Assembly (NCBI GenBank): GCA_021442155.1
Contig: CM038214.1
Location: forward strand, 51,857,514 to 51,921,513
DNA from: Cymbidium sinense
Lineage: Eukaryota; Streptophyta; Magnoliopsida; Asparagales; Orchidaceae
Direction of reading: 5' to 3'
Length of the DNA: 64,000 bases
Shown: positions 1-11,062 of the stretch, in pieces
Position numbering within the stretch: position 1 is the stretch's first letter
Layout: the number at the start of each line of letters is the position of its first letter
Translations under genes and position numbers: made by a program
The notes under the pieces: model-generated
Told to the model about the DNA's origin: nothing
Database searches by the model: none
Seen by the model: the letters and a program-made list of their open reading frames with translations, nothing else

Positions 1-215
1 AAGGTGAACATGGATTGTATTTGTGTTGTAGGGTAGGTGGATTATCTGAACCCCTAAAGCATAACCTAATCCTTTAGTTAACCCTTCTAGGTCTTTAGGC
101 TTAAGTTAATTGTTTACTAATTGTTAGAAGTGTCTTATGACTAGAGAAGTCTTAGTGTCTAGAAGACTCCTATGTCTAAGATGGGAAGATTGAATCCACA
201 CTACAAAAGTGAGGT
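1..215 (+). repeat. Non-coding leader shared with 59975-60180
   Basis: This stretch precedes the protease remnant and matches 59975-60180 along its length, starting with the same motif aaggtgaacatggattg. It is not coding. Because both copies have it directly before the protease end, it is probably the edge of sequence inserted into an ancestral element before that region was duplicated. Confidence 0.75.
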
Positions 216-548
216 CAACAATCCTTAGGCTCCATATTGTTTCCATTAGAGATAGATGGTTGGAAGACTGAAGCCAAGTTTCACATTATAGACTCGGATA
301 CATCTTTTAATTATTTGTTTGGGAGACTATGCATACATGGGAACAACATAGTTCCATCCTCTCTACATCAGTGTATGAGGTTTATGAGAGGTAGGATCAC
401 CTGCTATGTCAAAGGAGATCTCAAGTTATTTATAGTTCACGAGGTTGACATATATGAGGATGCGTCTTACTACCTACCTCAAAATCAACAAGTCCATTCT
501 TACAAACTTGGCCAAAGTTTAAAAATAAAAAAAGTAAAAGAAAATTAG
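216..548 (+). pseudogene. Gypsy aspartic protease, C-terminal part
   Basis: The reading frame gives PLEIDGWKTEAKFHIIDSDT, then the family pattern ...LFGRLCIHGNNIVPSSLHQC..., which corresponds to the conserved 'LLGRPWIH...VPSTLHQC' end of retrotransposon proteases. The catalytic Asp half is absent upstream, so this is only the C-terminal half. The frame runs into a Lys/Glu-rich tail and stops at 548. A close second copy lies at 60181-60552. The product would have been a pepsin-fold protease that processes Gag-Pol; here it cannot work. Confidence 0.85.
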
Positions 549-1625
549 AAAAAAATAGAAAAAGAAAAAGAAAAGAAAAGTGAAAATGAAAAAGAAAATA
601 AAAGGGAGCTGAGATAAACTTGGCGGAGGAAGTGAAGCATGACATTATATTCTAGCCACAGCTCTTTACTCCATTCGAACATTTGGGTATGACTGACCTA
701 CCTTAGCGAGGAAGAGGCCGTTGAGGAGTCTTAGGGGTGAAAACCTTTTATTGACCTCTAATAAAAGATATGTCCCACTACCAGAGTAGACACTATCCAT
801 ATAGACTTAGAATCTAGTTCATAAGATGAGCCTTAAATGGGTAGCACACCATGCTCTCTTCGAGTAGATTCCCTTGAGGTGAATCTTGAGCGGATAATGA
901 AGATCGGGCTCCGAACTAAAGCATAAGTGTATCCAAGTCTATATGTGAAATAGTTAGGCATCAGTTGGGAACTTTAGCTCTAACCCCACTTTCCTCTCAA
1001 AAAGTTGGGGGTTTGATAGTTAAGGAAGCACCTAAGTCATCCATAGGTGTGAAGACTCAGAGGTTCTTTCAAGGAACATCATCCTCAAGTCATGAAATTG
1101 ATGTAGAACTTGAGTATGATTCATATAATAATCTAATAAAATTACCTTTTGATTGGTACTTGTCTTTTGTTCATAATTTAGCAAAGAAAGGGTTAATCCC
1201 ATATACTTGGTCAAAGCACAGGTCAGACTATTTTGAAAGAATATGTAAGAACAAATGCAAAAGCTCTCAATCAAGACTAGTCGATGATGATAATTACTGC
1301 TTAGTCATTACAAATCATTTAGAATCAGATTGATTCTTTTCAAATCACATTAACTCATATGAGGAGCTATACTTAGAAACTTTAGATGATCCAAATGATT
1401 TCGAAGTAAAAAATGCACAGCTAGAGTTCAAAGAAGAGATCAAGTCAACCATCGATGATCTCAAGAAAATTGACTTAGGAACTAAAGAAGATCCACGTTG
1501 AACATACATCAGTTCTTTGTTGAATGAAATTGAAACCAATGACTTAGTTAGGCTGTTGACTGAGTTTAAGGACTGCTTTGCATGGAGTATGAAGAGTTGC
1601 CTAGATTGGCTCTTGACGTAGCAGT
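549..1625 (+). pseudogene. Gypsy pol linker between protease and RT
   Basis: This is the connector between protease and RT. It starts with an A/G-rich Lys/Glu-coding stretch (about 530-615). An open segment at 965-1333 (122 codons) includes LTPLSSQKV and KEAPKSSIGVKT, both also found in the copy at 60943-61038. From about 1548 the translation LLTEFKDCFAWS matches the conserved start of the gypsy RT region ('EFKDCFAWS'). Several in-frame stops break it. No enzyme domain is recognised before the RT start. Confidence 0.6.
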
Positions 1626-2440
1626 CCATAAACTAGCAATAGACCTACTACTAACCTTTACAAGCAAACTCCTAGACACATGCGATTAGACATAGAATAG
1701 TAGGTCATTTTTCAAGTCAAGAAATTGATCGATGCTGGCTTCATCTAGGAAGAAAAATACCCTACCTAGTTAGCCAGTGCCATCCCAGTTAAGAAAAAGA
1801 TTAGCCAAATTCACTTATGCGTCAATTTTAGGGATTTAAATAAGGAATATCCAAAAGATGAATATTCACTACCAATGCCGGAGCTGATGATGCACATTGC
1901 CTTATCTCATGTAGTCTTTTCTTTTATAAATGGCTTACCTGGATATAACCAAATAACGATCGCCCCTGACGATGAAAGGTACACTACTTTTAGAACCCCG
2001 ATCAGAATATATTGTTATAAGGTCATGCCTTTAGCCTTAAAAATGCTGGTGCTACATACCAGCTGGCTATGACTCGAATCTTCAATGAACTCATTCATCA
2101 TCAACTTGAGTGCTATGTCGATGACCTCGTGGTCAAAAGTAGAGAAAAAGAAGACCATCTCTTTGACTTGAGAACAGTTTTTGAATAGTTAAGATAGTTT
2201 AACCTCAAAATGAACACCCATAAGTGCGCATTCAGAGTAGCTTCAAAGATATTCCTTTGGTTTCTTGTCTGACACTAGGGAATCAAAATCAGTCTAGAGA
2301 TGATCAAGGCAGTATTAAAAATGTCACCCCCTAAAAGTTTAACTCAACTTAGATCATTATAAGGGCAGTTGGCATTTCTAAGATGCTTTATATACAACTT
2401 ATCGGGAAGATGTCAGCCATTCTGAGCACTTATCAAAAAA
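1626..2440 (+). pseudogene. Gypsy reverse transcriptase domain, frameshifted
   Basis: Fragments match gypsy RT in order: HFQVKKLIDAGFI, then VNFRDLNKEYPKDEYSLPMP (about 1813-1880), then GYNQITIAPDDE and YCYKVMP (1875-2040). The catalytic motif follows as YVDD at 2114-2125 and HLFDLRTVFE further on. Around 2035-2045 the frame changes inside 'LKNAGATYQ', best explained by loss of one A in an A run, so the YVDD half is in a different frame from the upstream half. Later stops interrupt the thumb region, which still shows LRSL and GQLAFLRCFIYNLSGR. The catalytic Asp pair is retained but the protein cannot be made whole. Confidence 0.9.
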
Positions 2441-2760
2441 GATGCCAAGTTTAAGTGGGATGACAAGTGTGAGCATGCCTTCGAAGGCATCAAGCATTAT
2501 CTGATGTCACCGTGGGTTCTAGCAGCCCCTATCCATGGCAAGCCACTCACACTTTACACTATTATGTTAGAAGACTCCTTTGGTGCTTTGTTAGCCCAAG
2601 CCAATGATGAAGGGAAGGAAAATGCTCTCTACTACCTCAGCCTCTATCTAATCCCTGCTGAGGCTAATTATCCACCCATTAAGAAGCATTGTCTAGCATT
2701 AATCTTTGCATCCAAAAGCTACAACACTACATGCTTCCTCATAAGGTGAACTTAATCTCT
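2441..2760 (+). pseudogene. Gypsy RT-linked RNase H domain
   Basis: The translation KKDAKFKWDDKCEHAFEGIK continues as a frame (2504-2749) containing SPWVLAAPIHGKPLTLY, SFGALLAQ and YYLSLYLIPAEANYPPIKKH. This is the standard RNase H-like domain that follows gypsy RT ('PVL..P..G..L.LY...S..A..A.L', '..ErnYp.ieK.cLAl'). It would degrade the RNA strand of the RNA:DNA hybrid. A stop after FLIR at 2749 ends it early. Confidence 0.85.
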
Positions 2761-2939
2761 AGGAGCAATCCACTATAATATTAGTGACACGGCAGATGCT
2801 ATTCAGACAGTTGACACGATGGTCCATGATCCTCTCACAGTTTGACATTATCTTCGTATCCTCTGCGTGAATGGAAAGCGCTAGATTTCTTAGCAGTACA
2901 CCCACTTCTTGTTGACTCTCTGCTTAGTGAATATTTCCC

Positions 2940-3425
2940 CGATGAATAAATTATGAACTTAGGGCATGCTAGCATTCACAGTTGGGAGATGTACTTTGAT
3001 GGCACGACTTCCTCTCAAAGAGGAGAAGAACCATAATCTACTATTCTTGGAAAAATAGGGTAGGAATAGTTATCTTAACTTTAGATCGCAATGTTATGAG
3101 ATTCTCGTATCATCTGTCCAATGGTTGCACCAACAACAAAGCTAAAAATGAGATTCTGATTGCCGGTCTAGAGTTAGTCATTACTCTAAGCAACCAAAAC
3201 ATCAATATTTTTGGAGATTCTCAGCTAGTTATCAACTAAACTACTAGGACTTTTAAGGTTATAAAGCCCATGCTCCATCACTATAATAAGTATACAATAG
3301 AGTTATTGGACCAAATCTCAAAGTTTACCATTTATAAGATTCCTTGAGGAGAGAACATCGTAGCATATACTTTAACTAACCTTGCTAAGAAGTTGGCATG
3401 TCTGGAGGATGATCCATATCAATAA
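2940..3425 (+). pseudogene. Second (archaeal-type) RNase H domain diagnostic of Tat elements
   Basis: After the RT-linked RNase H, the translation shows SWEMYFDGTTSSQRG, then CTNNKAKNEILIAGLELVIT, then IFGDSQLVIN and YKIP.GENIVAYTLTNLAKK. This is the ribonuclease H fold with its acidic residues: D in YFDG, E in the NKAKNE helix (more usually NEAEYE), D in FGDSQ. An RNase H of this kind in this position defines Tat-lineage elements. Stops follow LVIN and lie in the 'P*GEN' stretch, so it is inactive. Confidence 0.85.
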
Positions 3426-3579
3426 AGGTCCAAAATAGACAAGTTTTATCCCTTATTGATATTGAACTCATCAAATAATACTCTCTTGAAGGGGAGGTTG
3501 CCATTTCCAAGAAGGATGAGGAGTTAGATTTGAGGCAACCATTCATGGATTACTTAAATAAAGATAAACTCCCACAAGA

Positions 3580-4800
3580 GAAGTCTGAAGCCTATCAGAT
3601 GAAGTAGAGAGCACTTTCCTATGCTCTTATGGATGGTGTCTTGCACTGGTGATCTTTCGATCATATGTGGTTATATTATTTAGAGAAGCATGAAGCTCAT
3701 AAGATCATGACCGAGGTACACTCAAGATTATGTGGAGCCAACCAATCTAATCTGAAGATGAAAGCCAAGATTAAGAGACTAGGATACCACTGGCCACTGA
3801 TAATCAAAGATTATATGGATATGACTAGGCGATGCTACCAATGTCAAATACACAAGTGTGGTCCTACACCAACAACCCAACATTCTAGATCTTACATTGG
3901 CCTCATGGCCATTCGAGTGCTTGTGTACTTATATAGTGGGTCTGATTGATCCTCCTTCTTCCAAGGGTAATCAATTTATCTTAGCTGCTATTGACTACTT
4001 TTCAAAATGGGAGAAGGAGATTACGCTCAGAGAGGTCATAACTCAGCATGTGCTCTAGTTTTTTTGGAACCATATCGTATATAGGTTCGAAGTGCCTCGA
4101 CGAATTATATTTATAATAATATTGCATTCAAAAGCATTGAGATTAACAACTTTGCCCAGAGACACAACATAGATTAGAGATATTCTACCATCAACTAGCT
4201 GAGGTCAAACGGATTAACAGAAGCCTTCAATAAAACTCTCATCCAAATACTAAAGAAGACACTTGACAATCATAAGCGATGGTGGCATGAGCAATTAGTT
4301 GAAACCTTATGAGCATACCACACCACATATAGAACTCTAACATAGCCTGCTCCTTTCTCCTTAGTGTATGGGTCCAAAGTCATTCTACCATTAGAAGTCA
4401 AACTCCCATCACTAAGGATAGTTGTGGGTAGCATGATCACAACAGAGCAGAATGCCAAGTTACTATTAGAAGAGCTTGAATGTTTAAAAAAGAGATGCCT
4501 ACGGGCATGCCAAAACCTCGAGTTGTACAAAGCTGAAATGATTCAGGCACATAACAAGTTGATTCATCTTAGAGATTTTCAAGTAGGAGAGCTTATTTTA
4601 GTTCTAAGGAGACAGATTGTTGCCCATCATAATATGGGAGGCAAGCTTGAACCCACTTGGGAAGGTCCTTTCACCATAGAGAAGGCCTACCAAGGAGGAT
4701 CTTATCAACTTATTAATCATACAAGAGATGGCCCAATTCTTCCAATCAATGGGCTCTACTTAAAGAAATATTATAAATCATGTTTGAAAATAATTATCAT
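3580..4800 (+). pseudogene. Gypsy integrase, zinc-binding, core and C-terminal domains
   Basis: The N-terminal zinc-binding region lies at 3665-3860 (HKIMTEVHSRLCGANQSN ... CYQCQIHK). The first His and both Cys are present, but the second His, normally in 'CGSH', reads N. The core has the first catalytic Asp (ILAAIDYFSKW, about 3978-4010). The segment carrying the second Asp ('SDNG') has been lost after VPRRII near 4100. The catalytic Glu is kept in NGLTEAFNKT (about 4209-4240). An open frame at 4364-4870 covers SLVYGSKVILPLEV and the C-terminal domain (VGELILVLRRQ, LEPTWEGPF). Missing metal ligands and several stops make it inactive. Confidence 0.88.
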
Positions 4801-4870
4801 CAATGAAAATTCTATTTTGAATTCAATCTCTTCCATGTTGAAAGTATTCTTGTTTTCAAATCTGCCATGA

Positions 4871-5027
4871 TGTGTTTAGGGTAGGTGTAAGAAACTTGAG
4901 CGGTGTCCTATCCTTTAATGACACAACATAAACACAAACTACACATAAACATATAAAATAAGCACATATCTTTTATCTCGAGCTACTCGAGTTGAGATAA
5001 GCTCAATGACTCACTCGGTGCTGCTCT
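4871..5027. other. Non-coding sequence just after the integrase end
   Basis: This is a short stretch between the last coding residues and the shared block. It includes aggtgtaagaaacttgagcg and a palindromic ctcgagctactcgagttgag near 4976. It could include the polypurine tract and the start of the 3' LTR, but no convincing TG...CA end was found. Confidence 0.35.
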
Positions 5028-7000
5028 AGGCCAGGCTGAAGTGTTACCCTATTAGTGGGTCACCCTAGTGGTCTTCTTACTTTGGAGGATGTAAGTCTGC
5101 TATGCTTTCCTTCTTTACTTGGCCACTGCACATCGATAAGCTCCTTGTTAGTTTGATAGCCTTATTGTGTGGCTGGTAAGCTACCTCATGTTGGCTTTGT
5201 TTAAGAGGATGTGAGTCTTCAATGCTTTCTTCTTGATTTAGCTTAAGTGCACTTATTGGGTTGAGTATATTTAAGGTTTAGGATAATTCCCCTAGCGGCT
5301 CCTTCACTCATAAATGCTTCAAGTCTATGTCCAATCCATCCTCGAGGTTCCCCGCTTAATAGTTGCTCTAGGTCAAATAGCATATGTCCCACCGATGACA
5401 GACTATTCTAATCATCAATTTTGCTTGGAAAGTTGTAAGCCTACATGCTTTCTTTTCAGATTGATAGTAGCATACCAACAGACACCTTAGGTTGGTTGGT
5501 TCTAACTATGCTGATGGATACACCACTCATGATGATGGATACACCTTAGGTTGGTTGGTTCTCACACCTTAGGATACACCACTAATGGTAGATGTAAGTA
5601 TGTTATGCTTTCTCCTTGAGTTGGCCACCGTACACCTATAAGCTTTCTTTTCCATGGGTTGGGATAACGCCCCTAGCAGTGCCTCCTCTATGGACCCTTT
5701 ATTTGGATCACATCCTTTACGACCCCATTTAGAAACTACCTAGGTTACTATCATATTGTATAGTTCCCCTTTCCTAGTAGCCATCTTTATGGCTGGAGAA
5801 TCCATCTTATGGATGTGTAGATTCTTGGTCCAAGAATCTGAGATACAAGGCCATCTCTTCTCGCAGTGTTCCTCACACACATAGGTCCATGTAAACTTAT
5901 AAAAATATATATTTATTCACTTGTGAATTAGGATGACACCCCTAGCGGTATCTTTCCTAAGCAAGTATTTTATCCTTAGATCAGTGTCAACAAAACTCCC
6001 TATAGGAATCACCTGACAAATCTTGAGTTGATATAAGTCCCGATTCACTAGTCATCCCTAAGTCGTGATTTATTATGCTACCAAAAGTCACTCCAGAAGT
6101 TATTCCTTGCTTTAGAAGATGACGCCATCTCTTCCTAGCAATCATGCACACCGAAAGGCAGCCATTTAGGTTGGCTAGCTCTACCCCATGACCAGTTGAC
6201 TCTCCCTTTGGATTTGTAAATCTGATATAGGACAAGTCTAATATAGCCCCTTCTCAGTGGTTCCATCGCACACCGACATGGTCCATAAATTAAATCTATC
6301 AAATTTGATAGAGCTCACATCCCCAGTAGATATTCCCTCAATTTGAAATCAAACTAAACTAAATAAACTATATCAAATCACATGAAAATTATTAGAATAA
6401 AAGTAATCTTGACTACTTTTATGTTGACATAGGTCCCCAGCAGCATTCACTCAATAGTCACCCTAGGTTAGGACTGATTTGTTGTGCATCCAACAGGTCA
6501 CTCCAGTGGTTGTTCCTCACTTTGGAAGATGTAAGTTTGGTATGCCTTCTTCCTAGCATAACTATTGCACATCAGGCAACCGCTTAGGTTGGCTGGATCT
6601 ACCCCACGAGACTAACCTTGGATTTGCAAACGTAGGTAGGTCAAGCCGATAACCCCTTCTTAGTGGGTCCATCGCACACCACAAGGTCCATATATTAACT
6701 CAAATTAAAACCAAATCGATTGTGGAGTTAAATCACACCCTTATCCCTTGGAGCAAATATATAAACAAGTCAAGCAAACAAATCAAATTCAAAACCAACC
6801 TCCTCAATGGAACCAAATTAAACCAACTCCCCCGATAGAGTGTAAATCAAAGAAATCCAAACAAACTATTCTCTCCAGTGGATAGATCCCCAAAAAAATC
6901 TATGAAATCAAACTCAAATCCTATCCCCTGTGGATAGCCCGAACTTGCTTCCCTAGTGGAAGGTTCATATACCCGATCCCCAACAAACTCGAGCCCAGAT
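5028..7000 (+). repeat. Block A, part 1: retroelement 3' region with dispersed short repeats
   Basis: This is non-coding sequence with recurrent motifs. One is GATGTAAGTCTGCTATGC followed by CTTCCTTC-like text (near 5090, 5208, 5440, 5590 and 6527). Another is CCCCTAGCGG/CCCCAGTGGA-like text, recurring irregularly every few tens of bases between 6310 and 7000. The same sequence recurs at 33495-35130 and partly at 61320-62160. It most likely belongs to the LTR or 3' UTR of the preceding Tat element. Short open frames here, such as 5987-6235 on the minus strand, have no recognisable product. Confidence 0.75.
5985..6745 (+). repeat. Direct duplication of ~430 bp inside block A
   Basis: Two diverged copies follow one another, roughly 5985-6412 and 6413-6745. 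Each contains 'gttgatataagtcccc', 'ggtcac.cca...gttgttcctcact', 'gctagctctacccca' and 'ccccttctcagtggttccat'. Block C has both copies and block B only one, so the duplication varies in number between blocks. Confidence 0.7.
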
Positions 7001-8870
7001 CTCTCGCAGATATGCCTCCACATCAGTTAAAATAAAACAAATTAAAGTTAATTTGATCTTAATACCTATTGGATTATAGAAAGAATCTCTTGAGGATTTG
7101 ATCATCATAATCAAATCAAATTCAAACGTTATCCCAAAGATTTTCTCCTTCTATGCCATGGACCTCTTATGTCATGTCCAATGCATGTGTGATCCCCTAG
7201 ATCTCCCTCAATGTCCTTGACATGGAATTCTCATCAAATCTAATTTCTTCTCTTATGCACACCTTTAATACTTCAACCAAAAGCTTAACAATGTATTTGT
7301 TCAAATTATATCATGTTAACATTGTAATCAACATTTTATGATTTATGATGGTGGAAGCTAAAACTAACTATAGAATATCATGCAAAACATATTATATTGT
7401 TAATTAACAAACTATATTATATTATGATATATGATGGTATATTATAATTTGCTATAATATAATATATTGGCTAACATTACACCTTATTAGAATCACTAAA
7501 AAGGAATAAATAACAAAATTTTCTCAAAATCTAAATAATGTTCATTTTATATGTACAATTGTTAATTTTCTATTAGAAATGGTACAAAATAGCATAATGT
7601 CATGTTTCTCCTTGGTGTGTGTCATGAATTTGGCCAAATTATTCCATCTCAACCTTCAAATTAACATTTTTGTGAGTTTTGACCAAATATATTATAACAA
7701 AAGTAAAACATACTAAAATGTACAATAACATTTAGTAACACACCACCACATTCATATATATGTGAAGTTATACTATTATGTATATTATATTTTAATATGT
7801 TTTCATATAATATATTATCTTACATTAAACCTTAAAAAAATCACTTTAAGAAACAAATTTATAAAATTTGGATGAAAAATGAACATTTATTTTGGAAGCA
7901 AAATTCCAATCTTTTGATTAAATGACACACCATAGCACACCCCCAATGATGTTTCCTAAAGCTTACCTTAAATTTGGCCAAATCCCTTCATCTTAGCCTA
8001 TAAATTAGAATTTTTATGAATTAAACCAATACAAACTCTACTACATCATACAATAACAAACTAAAATATGCTAAACAACAAGTAGTAATACACAATAATA
8101 TCCTATAATGCTTGATGCTACATTATGTTATGACATCATATATTATAATACACTATAACATATTATATTATACCTTCACAAGGGATTGCTTAAGATAAAA
8201 AATCGTAAAATTAGTCTAAAAAATAAAAAACTATATATTTTAATCATATCACTTACATATTTTAAATTAGAACAATATATTATGATGCCATGCTCTACCA
8301 ATTATGAATTTTGTCAAATTCCACCATTTTGAAGTCTAAATCAACATTTTTATAAATAATGCTAGTGTAGGTTTGACTGAATGATTGTAAAATACTAAAA
8401 GAATTTAAAATTTGCAGAACAATATATTATGATATATGATGTTATACTATACTACAACATATAATATTTAGTTTGAACATAAAATCTTACTTTTTAGACT
8501 ACAAGTGGAGTAGCACACCTTTGGTACTACAACGTAATTCCCATTACAAATTTAACAAATTTCATCATCTGATTTATTAGATAAATATTTTTATTATTTA
8601 TATTCATATAGACTATAGGGCATAATACCATAATATACTAAAACATTTTAAAATATCTTATAACATCCAAAAACACATCACTATATGCTAAAATATATGA
8701 TGCTACATTATACTTAATATATGGTATTATGATATGATTTAGGATTAGAGTTTAGGTATTCAAATCTCTAATAGTCAACATAATGTCACTTGAAGAAATT
8801 TTCTTTAGCTACCATAACTATGATAGAATTAGGTCATTCTTTAGATCTACTCCAAATTTCATCTTTATTC
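7001..8870 (+). repeat. Block A, part 2: AT-rich DNA with diverged ~340 bp monomers
   Basis: There is no coding potential. The motif 'AATTTGGCCAAATTCC-ATC' followed by 'AACATTTTTATGAATT' recurs near 7629, 7977, 8311 and 8556, with local text such as 'acactaaatatgctaaa' and 'tatattataatacactata' between. This indicates about four diverged monomers spaced about 350, 335 and 245 bp. The same array is at 35140-36890 and 62160-64000. It ends directly at the TTTAGGG-like array. Confidence 0.7.
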
Positions 8871-9140
8871 AAGGTTTAGGTTTTAGGGTTTAAGGTTAGG
8901 GTTTAGGGTTAGTTTTAGGGTTTAGGGTTAATTTAGTGTTAAGGGTTTAGGGTTTGGGTTTTAGAGTTTAGGGTTTAGAGTTGTAGGTTTTAGGGTTTAG
9001 GGTTTACAATTTTAGGGGTTAGGGTTTTGGGTTTTGGGTTTTTGGTTTAGGGTTTAGTGTTTAGGGTTTAGGGTTTTTCTTTTAGATTTAGGGTTTAAGT
9101 TTTAGTTTATGATTTAGGGTTTAAGGTTTAAGGTTTATTT

Positions 9141-9610
9141 TTTTAATAGAGAACAAATTAAGATTCAACATTTTTTTCTTTTTGATTTCATCAACCAAGT
9201 AGCACCCTAAGTTTTCTAAGACACAAGTGATGATAAAGATAAAAAATGAGCACCATTAGAGTAAATCAAAAATATTAGATAATTAAAGGCCTCTTACAGA
9301 AAGACACGCCCATAAGCAAAGAATTAGATCGGCCATTCTTCGTTTTCTAGTAACCATCACCACCTATTGAGTAACGGGATATCCCATTCATATCCCCCGA
9401 TCTCCTCCTCCGCCACCACCATGGTTATAACCTCCATCGCTTCTCCCGCCTCGATAACCACCACTGCTCCAACCACCACCTCCATATCCACTAGCATGTC
9501 AAGATCCCCCATGACCACTACGATAACCACCCCTCCTCTTCTGCCTCACCACCACCGATCTGATGGCATAGTTGACAAAGATGTTCTGTGTCAAGGTTTT
9601 CCCATTCTTA
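9141..9610 (-). pseudogene. GR-RBP 3' fragment, copy 1
   Basis: On the minus strand this reads from the end of the RRM (the counterpart of NGQNLDGRNIT) into a Gly/Tyr/Ser/Arg-rich region (GGYG, SGGYRGG-like), the stop and a 3' UTR. It then meets T-rich + strand sequence, that is, A-rich on the coding strand. It is the C-terminal third of a plant glycine-rich RNA-binding protein of the GRP7/MA16 type. The start codon and most of the RRM are missing. The penultimate Trp codon of the usual WRN ending reads TAG. The + strand reading frame at 9367-9624 is its shadow. Confidence 0.8.
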
Positions 9611-10480
9611 GGTATATAGTTTAGGGTTAGGGGGTTTAGGGTTTTGGGTTTATGGTTTAGGGTCAGGTTTTAGAGTTTTGTGGTTTGGGTTTATGGTTTT
9701 TGTTTTGGGTTTGGTTTATTTAGGTTTATGGTTTAGGGTTTTAGGGTTTAAGTTTGTGTTTAGGTAGGTAGTGAGGGTTTAGATTTAGGATTTAGGTTTA
9801 GGGTTTTAAAATAATAAAGAAAATAAGTTTATTTTATTATTTTATTTATTTAAATTTATTTTATTTATTATTTAAGTTTATTTATTTATTTTTATTTAGT
9901 TTATTTTATTTATTTAAATTTTATTTAATTTAGTTTAGGTTTTTTATTTTAGTTTATTTTATAGGTTAAGGTTTATTTTTTTAGTTTATTTTATATTTTA
10001 TTTAAGTTTAGGTTTTATTTTTATTTTACGTTATGTTTATTTTCTTTTAGTAGGTTTTAGGTTTTATTTTAGGTTTATTTTAGTTAGAAGGTTTAGGTTT
10101 GTTTTATTTTATTTATTTTAGTTTAGGTTTAGGTTTTTGTTTACTTTAGGTTTAGTTTAGGATTAGATATTATTTTTAGTTTATATTTTAGGTTTATATT
10201 TTTAGATTTTAGTTTAAGTTTATTTTATTTATTTTTTTATTTTTTATTTTAGTTTAAGTTTTTATTTAGTTTTATTTTAATTTATTTTTATTTTAGGTCT
10301 ATTTTATTTTATTTATATTTGTTTATTATTAGGTTTAATTTGTTTTGTTTAGTTTAGGTATTTATTTATTTTATTTTATTTTATTTTATTTTATTTTTAT
10401 TTGGGTTAGGTTTTGATTTTATATTTTATATGTTTTATTTTAGTTTAGTTTATTTAGATTTAGGGCATTTTATAGGGTTT

Positions 10481-10835
10481 GGGTCAGTTGATATAGTAAG
10501 GTTTAGGTATTAGTATTTAGGTTTAGTAGGTGGGTTAGTCAGTGGCTCATAGGGTCAGGGTTAGTTTATAGTGAGTAGGGTGATCAAGCCAACAGGTTGT
10601 GCTAGCCTATGATCCAGGATCTGTGATTTAGAGTCAGTTAACCCAGATTTAGTGTGAGTAGAGTAGGGTTTATGGCTAGGGTTTAGGGTGTGGTGGGTAT
10701 CAGTGGGTGGTGGTTAGTGATCAGTAGTTCAATGTTTAAGGTTTAGGTATTTAGTGGATTTAGGATTTTTGTGGTTGGGTTTAGGTTTAGGGTTTAGGTT
10801 TGGTCGTAAGTTATTTTGGGGTTAAGATTTTGGGG
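10481..10835 (+). repeat. Array patch with G/T/CAG-rich, non-telomeric text
   Basis: Here the T-rich array changes to sequence with ggtcagg, ggtcagttg, gatcagtagttc and similar text, including C in a strand otherwise nearly free of it. No gene is seen. Similar patches occur at 13545-13800, 29550-29660, 31800-31960, 42950-43100, 47820-48060 and 49560-49770. Confidence 0.5.
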
Positions 10836-11062
10836 TTTTTTTAATAGAGAAAATTTTAGACACAACATAGATAAAAAATGAGCATGCATAGAAAATCAAA
10901 ACCCTATAGTTAATGCTCCACCCAGAAGACAGTCCATAAGAAGCAGATCGGATCAGGCCTTCTTCAGTTTCTCTAGTTCCCATTAAAACCACCCCGGCCT
11001 CTCAAATAGCAGGATCCACAATCATATCACTGATCTCTCCTTCCACCACCACTACAGTTCCA
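10836..11062 (-). pseudogene. GR-RBP 3' fragment, copy 2 (truncated)
   Basis: It holds only the 3' UTR and the very end of the glycine-rich coding region, including the ...SxGN-stop-RN ending with Trp as TAG. It breaks off after the 'ccaccaccac' Gly codons at about 11060, where T-rich array sequence resumes. Part of its 3' UTR is also deleted compared with other copies ('gagaaaattttagacacaac'). Confidence 0.75.

Larger units (their letters stand above)
1..4870 (+). mobile_element. Decayed Ty3/gypsy (Tat-type) retrotransposon, protease to integrase
   Basis: Translated fragments in all three + frames line up, in the correct order, with protease end, linker, reverse transcriptase, RNase H, a second RNase H, and integrase. 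The second RNase H between the RT-linked RNase H and integrase is the hallmark of the Tat lineage (Retand, Ogre and relatives) of plant Ty3/gypsy elements. Every domain has stops or frameshifts, so the element is dead. The gag and 5' LTR lie outside the window or were lost. The non-coding sequence that follows (from about 4870) contains many short direct repeats, as is common in Tat 3' regions. LTR ends and target-site duplications could not be recognised. Confidence 0.88.

Noticed and set aside
5987..6235. 82-residue minus-strand open frame
   Set aside because: It falls in the repeated non-coding block, is not conserved as an open frame in blocks B and C, and resembles nothing known.
6310..7000. 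CRISPR-like array from the recurring CCCCAGTGGA words
   Set aside because: Spacing and repeat length are irregular, repeats are degenerate, and the host is a plant; it is a retroelement non-coding region.
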